Shown here piece by piece: positions 23,306 through 32,145 of a stretch of 64,000 bases of DNA. The notes below the pieces were generated by a model that had not been told where the DNA came from, did not search any database, and worked only from the letters and a program-made list of their open reading frames with translations. The DNA is taken from positions 1 through 64,000 of the forward strand of contig JALFVL010000015.1 in NCBI GenBank assembly GCA_022787165.1, written 5' to 3'. A program made the position numbers and the translations under genes. This DNA is from Clostridiales bacterium (lineage in GTDB: Bacteria > Bacillota > Clostridia > Christensenellales > Aristaeellaceae). Position 1 is the stretch's first letter, and every line of letters starts with the position of its first letter.

Positions 23306-23338
23306 GTCCGAATTCTCAGTCCTTGCAAAGGGTCGCGG

Positions 23339-24316
23339 TCACTCTTCCTCTTCAGTCTTTGGCGTCATCACCCAAAGCGCGCACTTCTGTCCGCTCAGCG
23401 TCAGGTCATAGCGGGCCATCATCCGGATACCCTGCGTCTTGCGCAGCGTGCTTTCCGCATGGGACAGCGGCGCAAGCACGAGAAGCCTTCCGCCGTCCAT
23501 GAGAATACGCCGCGCTTCAAAGAGCGCGTTGCGCAGATCGCTTTCGGTTCGCTCCGTCTTCTCGGCCTTCGCCGGGAGACAGAGCAGCACGGCGCTCTGG
23601 CTGTCATCCGCCAGATCCGTATACCCGCTGGAGCCCTCACAGACGCGCACACCGCCGACCTTGCCGGAAATCAGCTTGGACGAGGCGCGATCCGGGCAGA
23701 TGCAGCTGAGCGTCCGAACACCGCCCGCCTTGAGCGCGGTGGGCAGTGACGTCTCCGTGCATCCGAGAATCGCGGCATTCTTCGCGCCGCACTGGGAGAG
23801 GAAGGACATCACCGCGCAGACGTCACCGCGCAGCTGGCCCTCCTGCCTGGCCGCAGAGCGCCTGCCAATTCTCCAGAGAAAATACGCCGCCTCAGGCCGG
23901 CAGAGCACCCAGAGCTCGACCTCCGGACGCTCTCGGCAGGTCCGCATGCCCGTATGCTCGCATATTGCGGTTTCGAGCATATCAATATAGCGCATGTTAG
24001 CGCTGACGAGCTTGTCCTCCTGCGCCGTGACGATGCGAAAGCGCTTTCCCTCTGTCTCCTCATACGGAAAGCGGTCGAGCCAGCCGCCGGTTGACAGCAG
24101 GCGTTTGACCGCGTCGTTGACGCTGGCAACCGGCTTCATCTGAAACAGCACGGTGAACGTCTGATGCACATAGGAGAGCGCAGGCTCCCTGACGCTTCTG
24201 TAAAGCGCCGCGCCGCGCAGCACACGTTCCACGGCGACGCCGCCTTCCTTGTGCAGCATGGCCTCGACGGGCTTTTCAAGGCCCGGAAGAAAGGTCGAAA
24301 AATAGAGCTTTTTCAT
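23339..24316 (-). CDS. THUMP/Rossmann methyltransferase-like protein, degenerate
   Basis: A 325-residue protein resembling the RlmL/Trm11-type architecture. The first half opens KKLYFSTFLPGLEKPVEAML and has a THUMP-like strand (VELWVLCRPEAAYFLWRIGRR). The second half looks like a Rossmann fold (AILGCTETSLPTAL, ILMDGGRLLVLAPL), but I see neither the NPPY catalytic motif nor the DPFCGSG loop of active N2-guanine methylases. It may have lost activity or act on another substrate. The ATG at 24316 has GGAAAG; an ATG nine codons earlier is less well supported. Confidence 0.55.
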   Translation of the reverse strand: MKKLYFSTFLPGLEKPVEAMLHKEGGVAVERVLRGAALYRSVREPALSYVHQTFTVLFQMKPVASVNDAVKRLLSTGGWLDRFPYEETEGKRFRIVTAQEDKLVSANMRYIDMLETAICEHTGMRTCRERPEVELWVLCRPEAAYFLWRIGRRSAARQEGQLRGDVCAVMSFLSQCGAKNAAILGCTETSLPTALKAGGVRTLSCICPDRASSKLISGKVGGVRVCEGSSGYTDLADDSQSAVLLCLPAKAEKTERTESDLRNALFEARRILMDGGRLLVLAPLSHAESTLRKTQGIRMMARYDLTLSGQKCALWVMTPKTEEEE

Positions 24317-24348
24317 GATTTCATTCTTTCCAATCTCGGTCATTCCGA

Positions 24349-24891
24349 TCAGAGCTTTTTGATCTCCTGGGCTGCAGGCTGCTGATGCCTCTGTTTAAAA
24401 TAGGTAAACAGCATTCGGAAATAGGCGTCTCCATAGTTATATAGCTGGCCTTCCGAAACCATGCGCATGAGACCGGCCGGATCACACCATCTAACCTCGC
24501 TGACCTCTTCCTTCTGGAGGACAAAATCCTCCGCGTTCCCGTTCAGGGGCAGCGTATACACGCTGCAAAAGGAATTTGAGCGCTTCAGGCAGGCGATGAG
24601 CGTCAGAGCGTGTGCCGACGCGTCGACGCCAATCTCCTCGCAGAGCTCCCTGCGCGCCGCCGCCAGCGCGTCCTCCCCGCGAACAGCGGAGCCGCCCGTC
24701 ACCGCCCATAAATTGGGGTTCCATTGTACCGTAGGCGCGCGTCGCTGAATCAGCAGCTCGCCCTGATCGTTGACCGGCCAGATGTGGACCGCCAGATGAT
24801 ACAGCCCGGGAGGAACCTCCTCGCCGCGCACCATCGTCTGGTTTGTCCTTCTGCCGTGTGCGTCATACAGATCCCAGATTTCACTGCCCAT
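24349..24891 (-). CDS. Nudix hydrolase, IDI-like
   Basis: A 180-residue Nudix enzyme. The Nudix box reads G-x5-E-x7-REL-x-EEIG (from GGSAVRGEDA through RRELCEEIGV), with all metal-binding glutamates. The N-terminal WDLYDAHGRRT and HLAVHIWPVN are typical of the YfcD/IDI-like branch that acts on a broad set of diphosphate compounds. The start at 24891 is inside the end of aroK (11-base overlap) with GGAGG before it, so it is translationally coupled to aroK. Confidence 0.9.
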   Translation of the reverse strand: MGSEIWDLYDAHGRRTNQTMVRGEEVPPGLYHLAVHIWPVNDQGELLIQRRAPTVQWNPNLWAVTGGSAVRGEDALAAARRELCEEIGVDASAHALTLIACLKRSNSFCSVYTLPLNGNAEDFVLQKEEVSEVRWCDPAGLMRMVSEGQLYNYGDAYFRMLFTYFKQRHQQPAAQEIKKL

Positions 24892-25402
24892 CGACGCCCT
24901 CCATCCGCGCGCGAAGGCACGCCGCAATACGCTCGACGGTCTGCTCGATGTCGGCGTTCTGCGCGTCAAAGACGATGTCTGCCTCTGCCTCATACAGCGG
25001 CACCCGCTCATCGTAGAGATCCCGGAGGGTCTGCCCCGGCCGGAGCGTCACGCCTCTCGTCGCGAGATTTGACAGGCGCGACGCAATCACCTCGTACGGC
25101 AGACGAATATACACGACAAGCCCGTGAGCATGAAGATGTGCCATGGCGCGGCGGCCATAGACCACGCTGCCTCCGGTCGCAATAACCGTTCTGTCGCAGT
25201 CAAGGCCGAGAATCGCCTCTTCCTCGCGAAGCAGAAACGCATCGATTCCAATTTCGTTGATGATGGTCTGGAGCTTTCTGCGCTCCTTTGCCTGAAGCAC
25301 AACATCCGTATCCACAAAGGCCATGCCCAGCGCCTTGGCCAGCAACACACCGACCGTACTCTTTCCGCACCCGGGCATGCCGATTAAAACAACATTCGCC
25401 AT
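24881..25402 (-). CDS. aroK: shikimate kinase
   Basis: A 173-residue kinase that phosphorylates shikimate at O3. The Walker A motif is LIGMPGCGKSTVG, then FVDTDVVLQ with the substrate-binding aspartate, ATGGSVV, and the LID segment around RGVTLRPG. It is the first gene of a long minus-strand unit that runs through the Nudix, THUMP-like and HlyD-like genes into the division cluster. Confidence 0.94.
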   Translation of the reverse strand: MANVVLIGMPGCGKSTVGVLLAKALGMAFVDTDVVLQAKERRKLQTIINEIGIDAFLLREEEAILGLDCDRTVIATGGSVVYGRRAMAHLHAHGLVVYIRLPYEVIASRLSNLATRGVTLRPGQTLRDLYDERVPLYEAEADIVFDAQNADIEQTVERIAACLRARMEGVDGQ

Positions 25403-25434
25403 CCAATCCTTCTCTCTACAAAAAATCCCTGTAT

Positions 25435-25463
25435 ATTTTATCCTGAAAACGCGTCTTTTTCAA
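25435..25463 (-). promoter_or_regulatory. aroK promoter
   Basis: On the minus strand TTGAAA (25458-25463) and TAAAAT (25435-25440) with a 17-base spacer. Confidence 0.65.
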
Positions 25464-25554
25464 GGGATGTGCGTCTTTTTATTAAATAAACAGAAGAATC
25501 GTTCATCGAGTGAAAAAATTACGCATGAAATCCGGAAAAAACATGAAACATACC

Positions 25555-25583
25555 TTGCATTTTATTCGGCTTTGTCGTATAAT
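25555..25583 (+). promoter_or_regulatory. argF promoter
   Basis: TTGCAT (25555-25560) and TATAAT (25578-25583) with a 17-base spacer, 55 bases before the argF start. An AT-rich stretch around 25505-25550 may hold an ArgR site, but I find no clean match. Confidence 0.75.
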
Positions 25584-25638
25584 CATGCACATTCTCTTTT
25601 CCATTTTCCTTTAAAACACTGTAAAGGAGCAGATTGTT

Positions 25639-26610
25639 ATGAATCTTGCTGAATACAAGCCCGCACACACGTTTTCTCAGAAGCATCTGCTGACGCTGCA
25701 GGACTGGTCGGAGGACGAAATCCTGCATTGCCTCTCCCTCGCGCTCAAGCTCAAGTCCATGCAAAAGCGCGGTGAGGTGCAGACCTGCCTGCGCGGAAAG
25801 ACGCTGGCCATGATTTTCTCGAAGTCCTCTACGCGCACGCGCGTTTCCTTTGAGGTGGGCACATCCCAGCTGGGCGGCACGGCGCTCTTCCTCTCTACGG
25901 CCGATATTCAGCTTGGCCGCGGCGAGCCCATCAGCGATACGGCGCAGGTGCTCTCCCGGATGGTCGACGGCATCATGATTCGCACGTTTAAACAGAGCGA
26001 TCTCGAAGCACTGGCCAAATACGGCAGCATCCCGATCATTAACGGCCTGACTGACGAGTTCCATCCCTGCCAGGTGCTGGCTGACCTGATGACGATCTAC
26101 GAGAAAAAGGGCACGCTCAAGGGGCTCAAGCTCGCCTTTGTCGGCGACGGCAACAACATGGCCCATTCCCTGATGATTGGCTGTTCGAAGTTGGGCATCG
26201 ATGTCGCCGTCGCCAGCCCGGACGGCTACAAGCCCAACCCGACGTACACGGCCTGGGCGGTTGCCAACGCAGCGGCCCAGGGCAGCAAGGTGACGGTCTG
26301 CACCGACCCGCTGGAGGCCTGCCGCGACGCCGACGTGCTCTACACCGACGTCTGGGCGAGCATGGGCCAGGAGGGCGAAACAGACGTCCGCCGCAAGGCC
26401 TTTGAGGGCGTCTATCAGATCAACGATGCCTGCCTGTCTGTCGCCAAGCCGGACGCCATTTTCCTGCACTGCCTCCCTGCGCACCGCGGAGAGGAGGTTA
26501 CCGCTGAGGTCATCGACGGAGCGCACAGCGTCATTTTCGACGAGGCAGAGAACCGGCTGCACGCGCAGAAGGCGGTTATGGCTCTGCTCATGGGCGGTGT
26601 TAGGCTGTAA
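25639..26610 (+). CDS. argF: ornithine carbamoyltransferase
   Basis: A 323-residue enzyme that joins carbamoyl phosphate and ornithine to citrulline. The carbamoyl-phosphate loop is SKSSTRTRVSFE, the ornithine-side motifs are DEFHPCQVLADL and FLHCLPAHRG, and the SMG loop appears in WASMGQE. The length is normal. AAAGGAG precedes the ATG. It stands alone here; whether it serves arginine synthesis or deiminase degradation cannot be decided, because no other arg genes are near. Confidence 0.96.
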   Translation: MNLAEYKPAHTFSQKHLLTLQDWSEDEILHCLSLALKLKSMQKRGEVQTCLRGKTLAMIFSKSSTRTRVSFEVGTSQLGGTALFLSTADIQLGRGEPISDTAQVLSRMVDGIMIRTFKQSDLEALAKYGSIPIINGLTDEFHPCQVLADLMTIYEKKGTLKGLKLAFVGDGNNMAHSLMIGCSKLGIDVAVASPDGYKPNPTYTAWAVANAAAQGSKVTVCTDPLEACRDADVLYTDVWASMGQEGETDVRRKAFEGVYQINDACLSVAKPDAIFLHCLPAHRGEEVTAEVIDGAHSVIFDEAENRLHAQKAVMALLMGGVRL

Positions 26611-26646
26611 GCCGTCTCTCTGAATGGAATCCATTCGAAAAAAAGG

Positions 26647-26675
26647 CTTGACAAGCCTCCCGCTTCCCCGTATAA
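26647..26675 (+). promoter_or_regulatory. promoter of the thiT transcript
   Basis: Consensus TTGACA (26647-26652) and TATAAT (26670-26675) with a 17-base spacer, ending 20 bases before the riboswitch. Confidence 0.9.
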
Positions 26676-26695
26676 TGTCCTCGACAATTCCAAAC

Positions 26696-26833
26696 CGCTA
26701 GGGGCGCATTTCGCTGAGATGGCCAGACGGCCTGTCCCTTTGAACCTGTTGTAGATAATCCTACCGTAGGGAAGCGACACATTGAATCCTTGATTCATCG
26801 CCGTGAGCCCTCCGGGCTTGCGGCTTTCTTTTT
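26696..26833 (+). promoter_or_regulatory. TPP riboswitch (THI element) with terminator
   Basis: The aptamer has the conserved blocks CTAGGGGCGC, GCTGAGATGG, CCCTTTGAACCTG, TAGATAATCC and CCGTAGGGAAGCG (to about 26776). A terminator follows: GCCGTGAGCCC/GGGCTTGCGGC (26800-26824) and TTTCTTTTT. High thiamine pyrophosphate would end transcription before thiT. From 26834 to 26987 nothing else is recognisable. Confidence 0.96.
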
Positions 26834-26987
26834 CGCTGCAGCTTCTTCTGTAAAGCTCCGGTCTTGGTCACAACGCAACGGCATTTACAACATTTCAGAG
26901 GGCTTGCAGCCGGCACCATGCCGGTTTTGCGGAACGCTTCGCCGTTTGATGGAATTGCGCAATGATTTACGAAAGGGGTTAAATCCT

Positions 26988-27620
26988 ATGTTCTCCAAGT
27001 TCGCGGAAATTTCTCCCGTCGTCTGGGGCATCCTGGCTGCGCTCGTCATCCTGGGCGTCGTGCTGTTCTTTGTCACCAGGGACAGCAAGAAGTGGACTAC
27101 GCGTATGCTGGCCAATGCCGCGCTGTGCATCGCGCTCGCCTTTGTCCTCTCCTACATCCGTCTGTACAAGCTGCCGCAGGGCGGCTCGATCACGCTGGCC
27201 TCCATGCTGCCGCTCTTCCTGTTTGCCTATGCCTATGGCGTGGCGCCGGGCATGCTCGTGGGCGCGGCCTTTGGCATTCTCCAGTTCATTCAGGACGCCT
27301 ACTTTGTCCATCCGATCGAGCTGCTGCTCGACTATCCCCTTGCCTTCGCGATGCTTGGCCTGGCCGGCCTTGCCAATCGTTTCTCTGACAAGTGGGGCAT
27401 GATTCCCGGCATCATTCTGGGCACCTTCGGGCGCTTTGTCTGTGCGTTCCTCTCCGGCGTGATCTTCTTTGGCATGTACGCGCCCGAGGGACAGAGTGTG
27501 CTTGTCTATTCTGCCGTCTACAATGGCTTCTATCTGATCCCCGAGGCCATCATCTGCATCGTTCTTGCGATGGTTCCGCAGATCCGCAGGCTGGCCAAGC
27601 AGCTCGCGCTGAGCAAATAA
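26988..27620 (+). CDS. thiT: energy-coupled thiamine transporter S component
   Basis: A 210-residue integral membrane protein with six hydrophobic segments, the substrate-binding S subunit of an ECF transporter for thiamine. The ThiT-like features are the LYKLPQGGSITLASMLPL segment, the YGVAPGMLVGAAFGILQF helix and the YNGFYLIPEAIICIVL end. The upstream TPP riboswitch strongly supports thiamine as the substrate. Compared with most ThiT (about 190) it has a short extra N-terminal helix. The ATPase and T subunits (EcfA/EcfT) are not in the window. GAAAGGGG precedes the ATG at 26988. Confidence 0.93.
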   Translation: MFSKFAEISPVVWGILAALVILGVVLFFVTRDSKKWTTRMLANAALCIALAFVLSYIRLYKLPQGGSITLASMLPLFLFAYAYGVAPGMLVGAAFGILQFIQDAYFVHPIELLLDYPLAFAMLGLAGLANRFSDKWGMIPGIILGTFGRFVCAFLSGVIFFGMYAPEGQSVLVYSAVYNGFYLIPEAIICIVLAMVPQIRRLAKQLALSK

Positions 27621-27650
27621 CGTCCGCTCCGGCTGTAAAGTCAACAGCAT

Positions 27651-27687
27651 AGCAAAAGACGGTCTGTCGGTCAGGCCGTCTTTTGCT
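27651..27687 (+). terminator. thiT terminator
   Basis: AGCAAAAGACGG pairs with CCGTCTTTTGCT around a short loop. The T-rich right arm serves as the T-run. Confidence 0.75.
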
Positions 27688-27707
27688 GTCTTTAAAGAGA
27701 CGGTCAG

Positions 27708-27736
27708 TTGTCTCTTTTCTCTCGCTGTGCTATAAT
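27708..27736 (+). promoter_or_regulatory. promoter of the S-component-like gene
   Basis: TTGTCT (27708-27713) and TATAAT (27731-27736) with a 17-base spacer, 29 bases before the start codon. Confidence 0.75.
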
Positions 27737-27765
27737 ACGGACAAACTATCAGGGAGGGTGATCCA

Positions 27766-28332
27766 ATGAGCGCAGGCAGAAACAGAACCAGCAGCCGGGA
27801 GCAGAGCACAAAAATCGCTTTCTGCGGGCTGATTGTGGGCGTTGCGGTCGTGCTGATGCTGGCGGGCGGGATCATCCCGATTGCCACCTACTGTACGCCG
27901 ATGCTGGCGGGCATTCTGCTGCTGCCTGTCCTGCTGGAGTTCGGGCAAAAAGCTGCCCTGACGGCTTACGCTGCCACGGCCCTGATCTCCCTGATCCTTG
28001 GCATTGACAAGGAGGCGTCCTTCTTCTTTCTCTTCCTGGGCTATTATCCGATTGTCAAGTGGCAGCTGGACCGCATCAAATCTAAGCCGCTGCGCCTGCT
28101 CTCCAAGCTGTGCATCTACAACCTCTCGGTCGTGCTGATGTATGCGCTGCTGGGGCTCGTGCTCAACATGGAGGCTATCGTCGCGGAGTTCAGTGGGATG
28201 GGCGCGGGGCTGCTCGCGACGTTTGTCGTGCTCTTCAATATCTGCATGCTGATGTACGACCGCCTGCTCATGCCGCTCGTCTTCCTCTATGCCAACCGGA
28301 TCCGGCCAAAGCTGCGCTTCCTTCGCCGGTAA
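27766..28332 (+). CDS. ECF S-component-like membrane protein
   Basis: A 188-residue membrane protein with five to six hydrophobic helices. A basic N-terminus leads into KIAFCGLIVGVAVVLML, the alanine/glycine-rich first helix typical of ECF S subunits, and the family-like turn YCTPMLAGILLLPVLLEFG follows. The middle has FFFLFLGYYPIVKWQ. The substrate is unknown; unlike thiT there is no riboswitch. GGGAGG precedes the ATG. It converges on rsmA, ending 9 bases before it. Confidence 0.6.
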   Translation: MSAGRNRTSSREQSTKIAFCGLIVGVAVVLMLAGGIIPIATYCTPMLAGILLLPVLLEFGQKAALTAYAATALISLILGIDKEASFFFLFLGYYPIVKWQLDRIKSKPLRLLSKLCIYNLSVVLMYALLGLVLNMEAIVAEFSGMGAGLLATFVVLFNICMLMYDRLLMPLVFLYANRIRPKLRFLRR

Positions 28333-28341
28333 GCTCCTTGA

Positions 28342-29193
28342 TTAAGCCCCAGCGCTTCGCCGGGCGGCGATTCTGTCCGAAAGCATGCAAAGCGCTTCAA
28401 TGGAAAGCTCCTCTGCACGCGCCTGTGTCCGGATGCCAGCCTCCTCAAGGAGCGACGCGGCCTCCTCCCGGCCAAGGGAAAAGCCGCTGACCAAATTGTT
28501 GACCAGCGTCTTGCGGCGCATGACAAATGCCGCGCGAACCAGCTTCAAAAACAGCGATTCATCAGCCGGCTCGCAAAGCGGCTTCTCCCTTCTGACGAGT
28601 ACCATGAAGCTCGAATCGACCTTCGGCGGCGGCGTAAAGCAGGCAGCCGGTACGTCGAGCGCGCGGCGAACGTCATAGTAGAACTGGCAGAGGATTGCAA
28701 GCGGCCCGTAGCCCTCGTCCCCCGGCCCGCTGAGCAGCTTGTCCCCAACCTCCTTTTGAATCATCACGGCGATAGACTTCGCCTGCGGCAGTTCAAAGAG
28801 CAGCTTGGTGAGCACGTCCGTCGTGATGTAGTAGGGCAAGTTGGCTGCCACGCGAAGGGATGCGTCCGCTCCAAAGGCCTCGCTGACCAGCGGGGCCAGC
28901 CTGGTCTTCATGACGTCTCCCTGCAGGACAGTCGCGTTGTTGCTGTGTTCAAGCGTAACACGAAGAATCGGCAGCAGCGCCTCATCGATCTCCAGCGCGA
29001 GCACTCTCTTTGCCCGCCTTGCCAGCGGCTTGGTCAGCGTGCCAAAGCCGGGGCCGATCTCCAGAACGCAGTCCTCCTGCGTGACCAGGGAGAGCTCCGC
29101 AAGCTGCTCAAGCAGCGCTTCGTCCTCGATAAAATTCTGCCCCAGGCTGTGCTTGTGATGAAATTCGCCGCCATGCGGCTTTTTCTGTTTCAA
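28342..29193 (-). CDS. rsmA: 16S rRNA dimethyladenosine transferase
   Basis: A 283-residue enzyme (KsgA) that dimethylates two adjacent adenines near the 3' end of 16S rRNA late in 30S assembly. Motifs: HSLGQNFIED at the start, SAM-binding VLEIGPGFGTLT, ALEIDEALLP, and the catalytic NLPYYITTD; FTPPPKVDSS and AFVMRRKTLVNNL are typical of the second half. It lies 21 bases downstream of the glycosyltransferase gene on the same strand. Confidence 0.96.
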   Translation of the reverse strand: MKQKKPHGGEFHHKHSLGQNFIEDEALLEQLAELSLVTQEDCVLEIGPGFGTLTKPLARRAKRVLALEIDEALLPILRVTLEHSNNATVLQGDVMKTRLAPLVSEAFGADASLRVAANLPYYITTDVLTKLLFELPQAKSIAVMIQKEVGDKLLSGPGDEGYGPLAILCQFYYDVRRALDVPAACFTPPPKVDSSFMVLVRREKPLCEPADESLFLKLVRAAFVMRRKTLVNNLVSGFSLGREEAASLLEEAGIRTQARAEELSIEALCMLSDRIAARRSAGA

Positions 29194-29214
29194 TGCTCTT
29201 CCTCCATCCGCGCG

Positions 29215-30174
29215 TCAGCGCACGCGCTCGGCCTCGTCGTCGTTGGTCTCGGCGATGATATAATGCGGCCTGTGCTTGACCTCCATATACGTTTTGGCCA
29301 GATACTGCCCGATGATGCCCATGCACAACAGCTGAATGCCACCAATAAAAAGAATGACGCAGATCGTCGACGCCCAGCCCGCGACGGGATCGCCGAAGAG
29401 CAGCTTGCGCACGATGATAAAGAGGATCATCAGGAAGGCGACCGCCGTAAACAGCACGCCTGTGAGCGAGGCCAGGGAGAGCGGCGCCTGGGAAAAGTTG
29501 ACGATGCCGTCAATGGAATACTTGAAGAGCTTCCAGAAGCTCCACTTCGTCTCTCCCGCCACGCGCTCCACGTTTTGAAATGGCAGCCACTTTGTGCGAA
29601 AACCAATCCAGCCGAAGATGCCCTTGGAAAAACGGTTGTATTCGCACATGGAGACGATCGCGGCCACCATCTCGCGCTTCATCAGTCTGAAATCCCGCGC
29701 GCCGTCGACAATGTCGGCTTCTGAGATGCGGTTGATGATTCTGTAAAACATCCGGGCAAAAAACGAGCGGATGGGCGGCTCCCCCTCGCGGGTGACGCGC
29801 CGGGTAGCCACGCTGTCGTATTCGCCCTCTTCCAGAATGGCAAGCATCTGCGGCAGGAGACTGGGCGGATCCTGCATATCCGCATCCATCACGGCAACGT
29901 AATCGCCCTTGGCGTTGCAAAAGCCCGCAAACATGGCGGCCTCCTTGCCGAAATTGCGGGAAAAGGAAAGATATCGCACGCGCTCATCCCGACTGGCGAG
30001 CTCGCGCATGATGGTCAGCGTGTGATCTTTGGATCCGTCGTTGACCAGAAGAAGCGTCAGCGTATAGCCCGGCAGGCTGTCGGCCACATCGCAGACGGCG
30101 CGGTAAAAGATGGGCAGAGCTTCCTCTTCATTATAACAGGGAACGATGATCGTCACCGTTTTTTTTGCAGCCAT
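29215..30174 (-). CDS. GT2 polyprenyl-phosphate glycosyltransferase
   Basis: A 319-residue family 2 glycosyltransferase of the GtrB/DPM1 type, which moves a sugar from a nucleotide donor to a lipid phosphate. The N-terminal GT-A domain has VTIIVPCYNEEEALP, VNDGSKDHT and the metal-binding DADMQDPP. Two transmembrane helices (about 230-255 and 265-290) close the protein. AAAGGGG precedes the ATG. The product probably modifies a cell-wall or surface polymer. Confidence 0.9.
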   Translation of the reverse strand: MAAKKTVTIIVPCYNEEEALPIFYRAVCDVADSLPGYTLTLLLVNDGSKDHTLTIMRELASRDERVRYLSFSRNFGKEAAMFAGFCNAKGDYVAVMDADMQDPPSLLPQMLAILEEGEYDSVATRRVTREGEPPIRSFFARMFYRIINRISEADIVDGARDFRLMKREMVAAIVSMCEYNRFSKGIFGWIGFRTKWLPFQNVERVAGETKWSFWKLFKYSIDGIVNFSQAPLSLASLTGVLFTAVAFLMILFIIVRKLLFGDPVAGWASTICVILFIGGIQLLCMGIIGQYLAKTYMEVKHRPHYIIAETNDDEAERVR

Positions 30175-30209
30175 GCTTTCGTGCCCCTTTCGACAAAAAC
30201 TACGCCCTT

Positions 30210-30238
30210 ATTGTTTCATATTCGGCTCAAAATGTCAA
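30210..30238 (-). promoter_or_regulatory. promoter of the glycosyltransferase-rsmA unit
   Basis: On the minus strand a consensus TTGACA (30233-30238) with AACAAT (30210-30215) at a 17-base spacer. The -10 is weak. Confidence 0.5.
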
Positions 30239-30280
30239 GCTGCGCGGCTTGCAGACAGGAAGAATTCCCTCGCGCCCGTA

Positions 30281-30326
30281 GAAAAACATCCACATGGCAA
30301 CGCCACGTGGATGCTTCGTTTTTTTC
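30281..30326. terminator. bidirectional terminator after yebC
   Basis: CATCCACATGGC (30287-30298) pairs with GCCACGTGGATG (30302-30313). T-runs flank both sides on the appropriate strands. It lies about 65 bases after the yebC stop codon. Confidence 0.75.
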
Positions 30327-30377
30327 TCTCCGCCAATTGCCGGAGGTGGCAGGTTGACCCTGAATCAGTCAGAAGCC

Positions 30378-31127
30378 TCAGTCGTCCTCTTCCTCTTCTT
30401 CCGGCAGCTCGCCGTTGTGATAGACGTCCTGCACGTCATCCAGATCGTCGAGCATCTCGAGCATCTTCTGGATCTTCTGAACCGTCTCGGGATCGGTGAT
30501 CTCGTTGGTGGTCTGCGGAATCATCGTCAGCTCGGCGCTCAGGAAGCTGTAGCCCGCTTTCTCGAGATTCTCGCGAACCGTCGAGAAATCGCTGACCGTC
30601 GTAGTGACCTCAAAGCTGTCCTCCAGCGCCTCGATATCGGAAGCGCCCGCGTCGAGGGCTGCCATCATGACCTCGTCCTCATCCATGCCGGGCTTGCGCT
30701 CGATGACGATCAGGCCGACGTTGTCAAACATGTAGGAGACGCAGCCGTTCGTGCCCAGGGAGCCGCCGTTCTTGTCAAAGATGTGGCGGATATCAGAGGC
30801 CGTGCGGTTGCGGTTGTCCGTCACGGTGGAGACGATCACGGCCATGCCGCCCGGCGCATAGCCCTCATAGGTGATCTCCTCATAATTGACGCTGCCCAGC
30901 TCGCCCGCCGCCTTCGCGATAGAGCGCTTGATATTGTCGTTGGGCATGTTGTTGGCCTTCGCCTTGGCGATTACGTCGCGCAGCTTGCCGTTGGTCGCCG
31001 GATCGCCGCCGCCGTCACGCACAGCGATCGCAATCTCACGACCGATCTTCGTAAAAATCTTGCCGCGCTCGGCATCCGCCTTGCCCTTTTTATGCTTGAT
31101 ATTTGCCCACTTGGAATGGCCTGACAT
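30378..31127 (-). CDS. yebC: YebC/PmpR family protein
   Basis: A 249-residue member of the YebC/TACO1 family, with the standard start [17 protein letters not shown], the middle [12 protein letters not shown] and [13 protein letters not shown] blocks, and an acidic tail (PEEEEEDD). The family was annotated as transcription regulators; more recent work ties several members to translation of difficult stretches such as polyproline. The ATG at 31127 has GGGAGG. It is monocistronic with its own promoter. Confidence 0.95.
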   Translation of the reverse strand: MSGHSKWANIKHKKGKADAERGKIFTKIGREIAIAVRDGGGDPATNGKLRDVIAKAKANNMPNDNIKRSIAKAAGELGSVNYEEITYEGYAPGGMAVIVSTVTDNRNRTASDIRHIFDKNGGSLGTNGCVSYMFDNVGLIVIERKPGMDEDEVMMAALDAGASDIEALEDSFEVTTTVSDFSTVRENLEKAGYSFLSAELTMIPQTTNEITDPETVQKIQKMLEMLDDLDDVQDVYHNGELPEEEEEDD

Positions 31128-31164
31128 AGATGAAAACCTCCCGGTTGATTTTGCTACATCGGCT

Positions 31165-31194
31165 ATTATAGCACGTCCTTCGAGCATCGCGCAA
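31165..31194 (-). promoter_or_regulatory. yebC promoter
   Basis: On the minus strand TTGCGC (31189-31194) and TATAAT (31165-31170) with an 18-base spacer. Confidence 0.7.
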
Positions 31195-31299
31195 CAGAAG
31201 GGTTGAGATTTTCTGCTCTTTTTGTGAAATTTCGTCCCTTTTTTCATGCATGACAGGCTTTTCCCGGCGCATAGCGTCCTTTGAAAAGGAGGGATTGCT

Positions 31300-32145
31300 C
31301 TGACTGTCCTGCTTCTTTCGGCGATGCTGGCTGCGATGCTCCTCTTCCCGCAGATCTGCATCGCCTCGGCCGGGGAGGCAATGCGGATCTGGGCGCTTGA
31401 CGTCGTGCCCAGCCTCTTTCCCTATATGGTGCTCTCCCGGATGATCGCAGGCCGGCTCAGCGCGGCGGGCATTCCGGCCCTTCTCTCCGTTCCGGCGCTC
31501 GGGCTTCTCGGCGGCTCCCCCTCCGGCGCCTGCGCGCTCTCCGTCTGCGCACGGGATGGCCGCCTCTCCTCCCGCGCGCTTCACGTGCTGGCGGCCCTAT
31601 GCGGCACGATCAGCCCCATGTTTTTTCTGGGGACGATCGTGCGATGGACCGGTGATACCGGCCTGGCACGCAAGCTGCTGGCGGCGCATCTTATCGGCGC
31701 GGGCTATGCGGCGCTTATCGTTCTGGCGCTTTCCGCACTCCATACCGGACGCCTGATCGAGGCCAGACCGCTTGACCGCGGCGATTCGGACAACCCGATC
31801 ATGCAGAGCGTCGATGCCGTGCTCGGCGTCGGTGGATGCATCCTGTTTTTCAGCGTTCTGGCTGCTCTGATTTCAAAGGGGCTGCCCGCCTCGCTTGAGC
31901 CGTACAGTCCCCTTCTCCATGCTGCGCTGGAAACGGCGGGCGGCACCCATGCCCTGCTCGTTTCAAGCTGGCCCTTGCGCACAAAAGCGGTGTTTTGCGC
32001 AGCGCTCGGCGCCTTTGGCGGCTTCTCCATCCTGACGCAGAACGCCCTCTTCCTCCGCCCGCTGGGCCTCCCCATGCGCCGGCTTGTCCTCTATGGGCTG
32101 CTGCGCGCCATGGGCGCAGGCACGGCCATGGCGCTGATGCTCTAG
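31300..32145 (+). CDS. YlbJ-like sporulation membrane protein
   Basis: A 281-residue membrane protein of the YlbJ/SpoVV (nucleoside-recognition, Gate) type with about eight hydrophobic segments. The N-terminal [19 protein letters not shown] and the [15 protein letters not shown] block are characteristic. In B. subtilis the relative SpoVV helps move dipicolinic acid across the outer forespore membrane. The start is unusual: a strong AAAAGGAGGG ribosome binding site is correctly spaced only for CTG at 31300, and the first ATG is 24 bases later (31324). It converges on and overlaps sigF by 4 bases. Confidence 0.8.
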   Translation: MTVLLLSAMLAAMLLFPQICIASAGEAMRIWALDVVPSLFPYMVLSRMIAGRLSAAGIPALLSVPALGLLGGSPSGACALSVCARDGRLSSRALHVLAALCGTISPMFFLGTIVRWTGDTGLARKLLAAHLIGAGYAALIVLALSALHTGRLIEARPLDRGDSDNPIMQSVDAVLGVGGCILFFSVLAALISKGLPASLEPYSPLLHAALETAGGTHALLVSSWPLRTKAVFCAALGAFGGFSILTQNALFLRPLGLPMRRLVLYGLLRAMGAGTAMALML

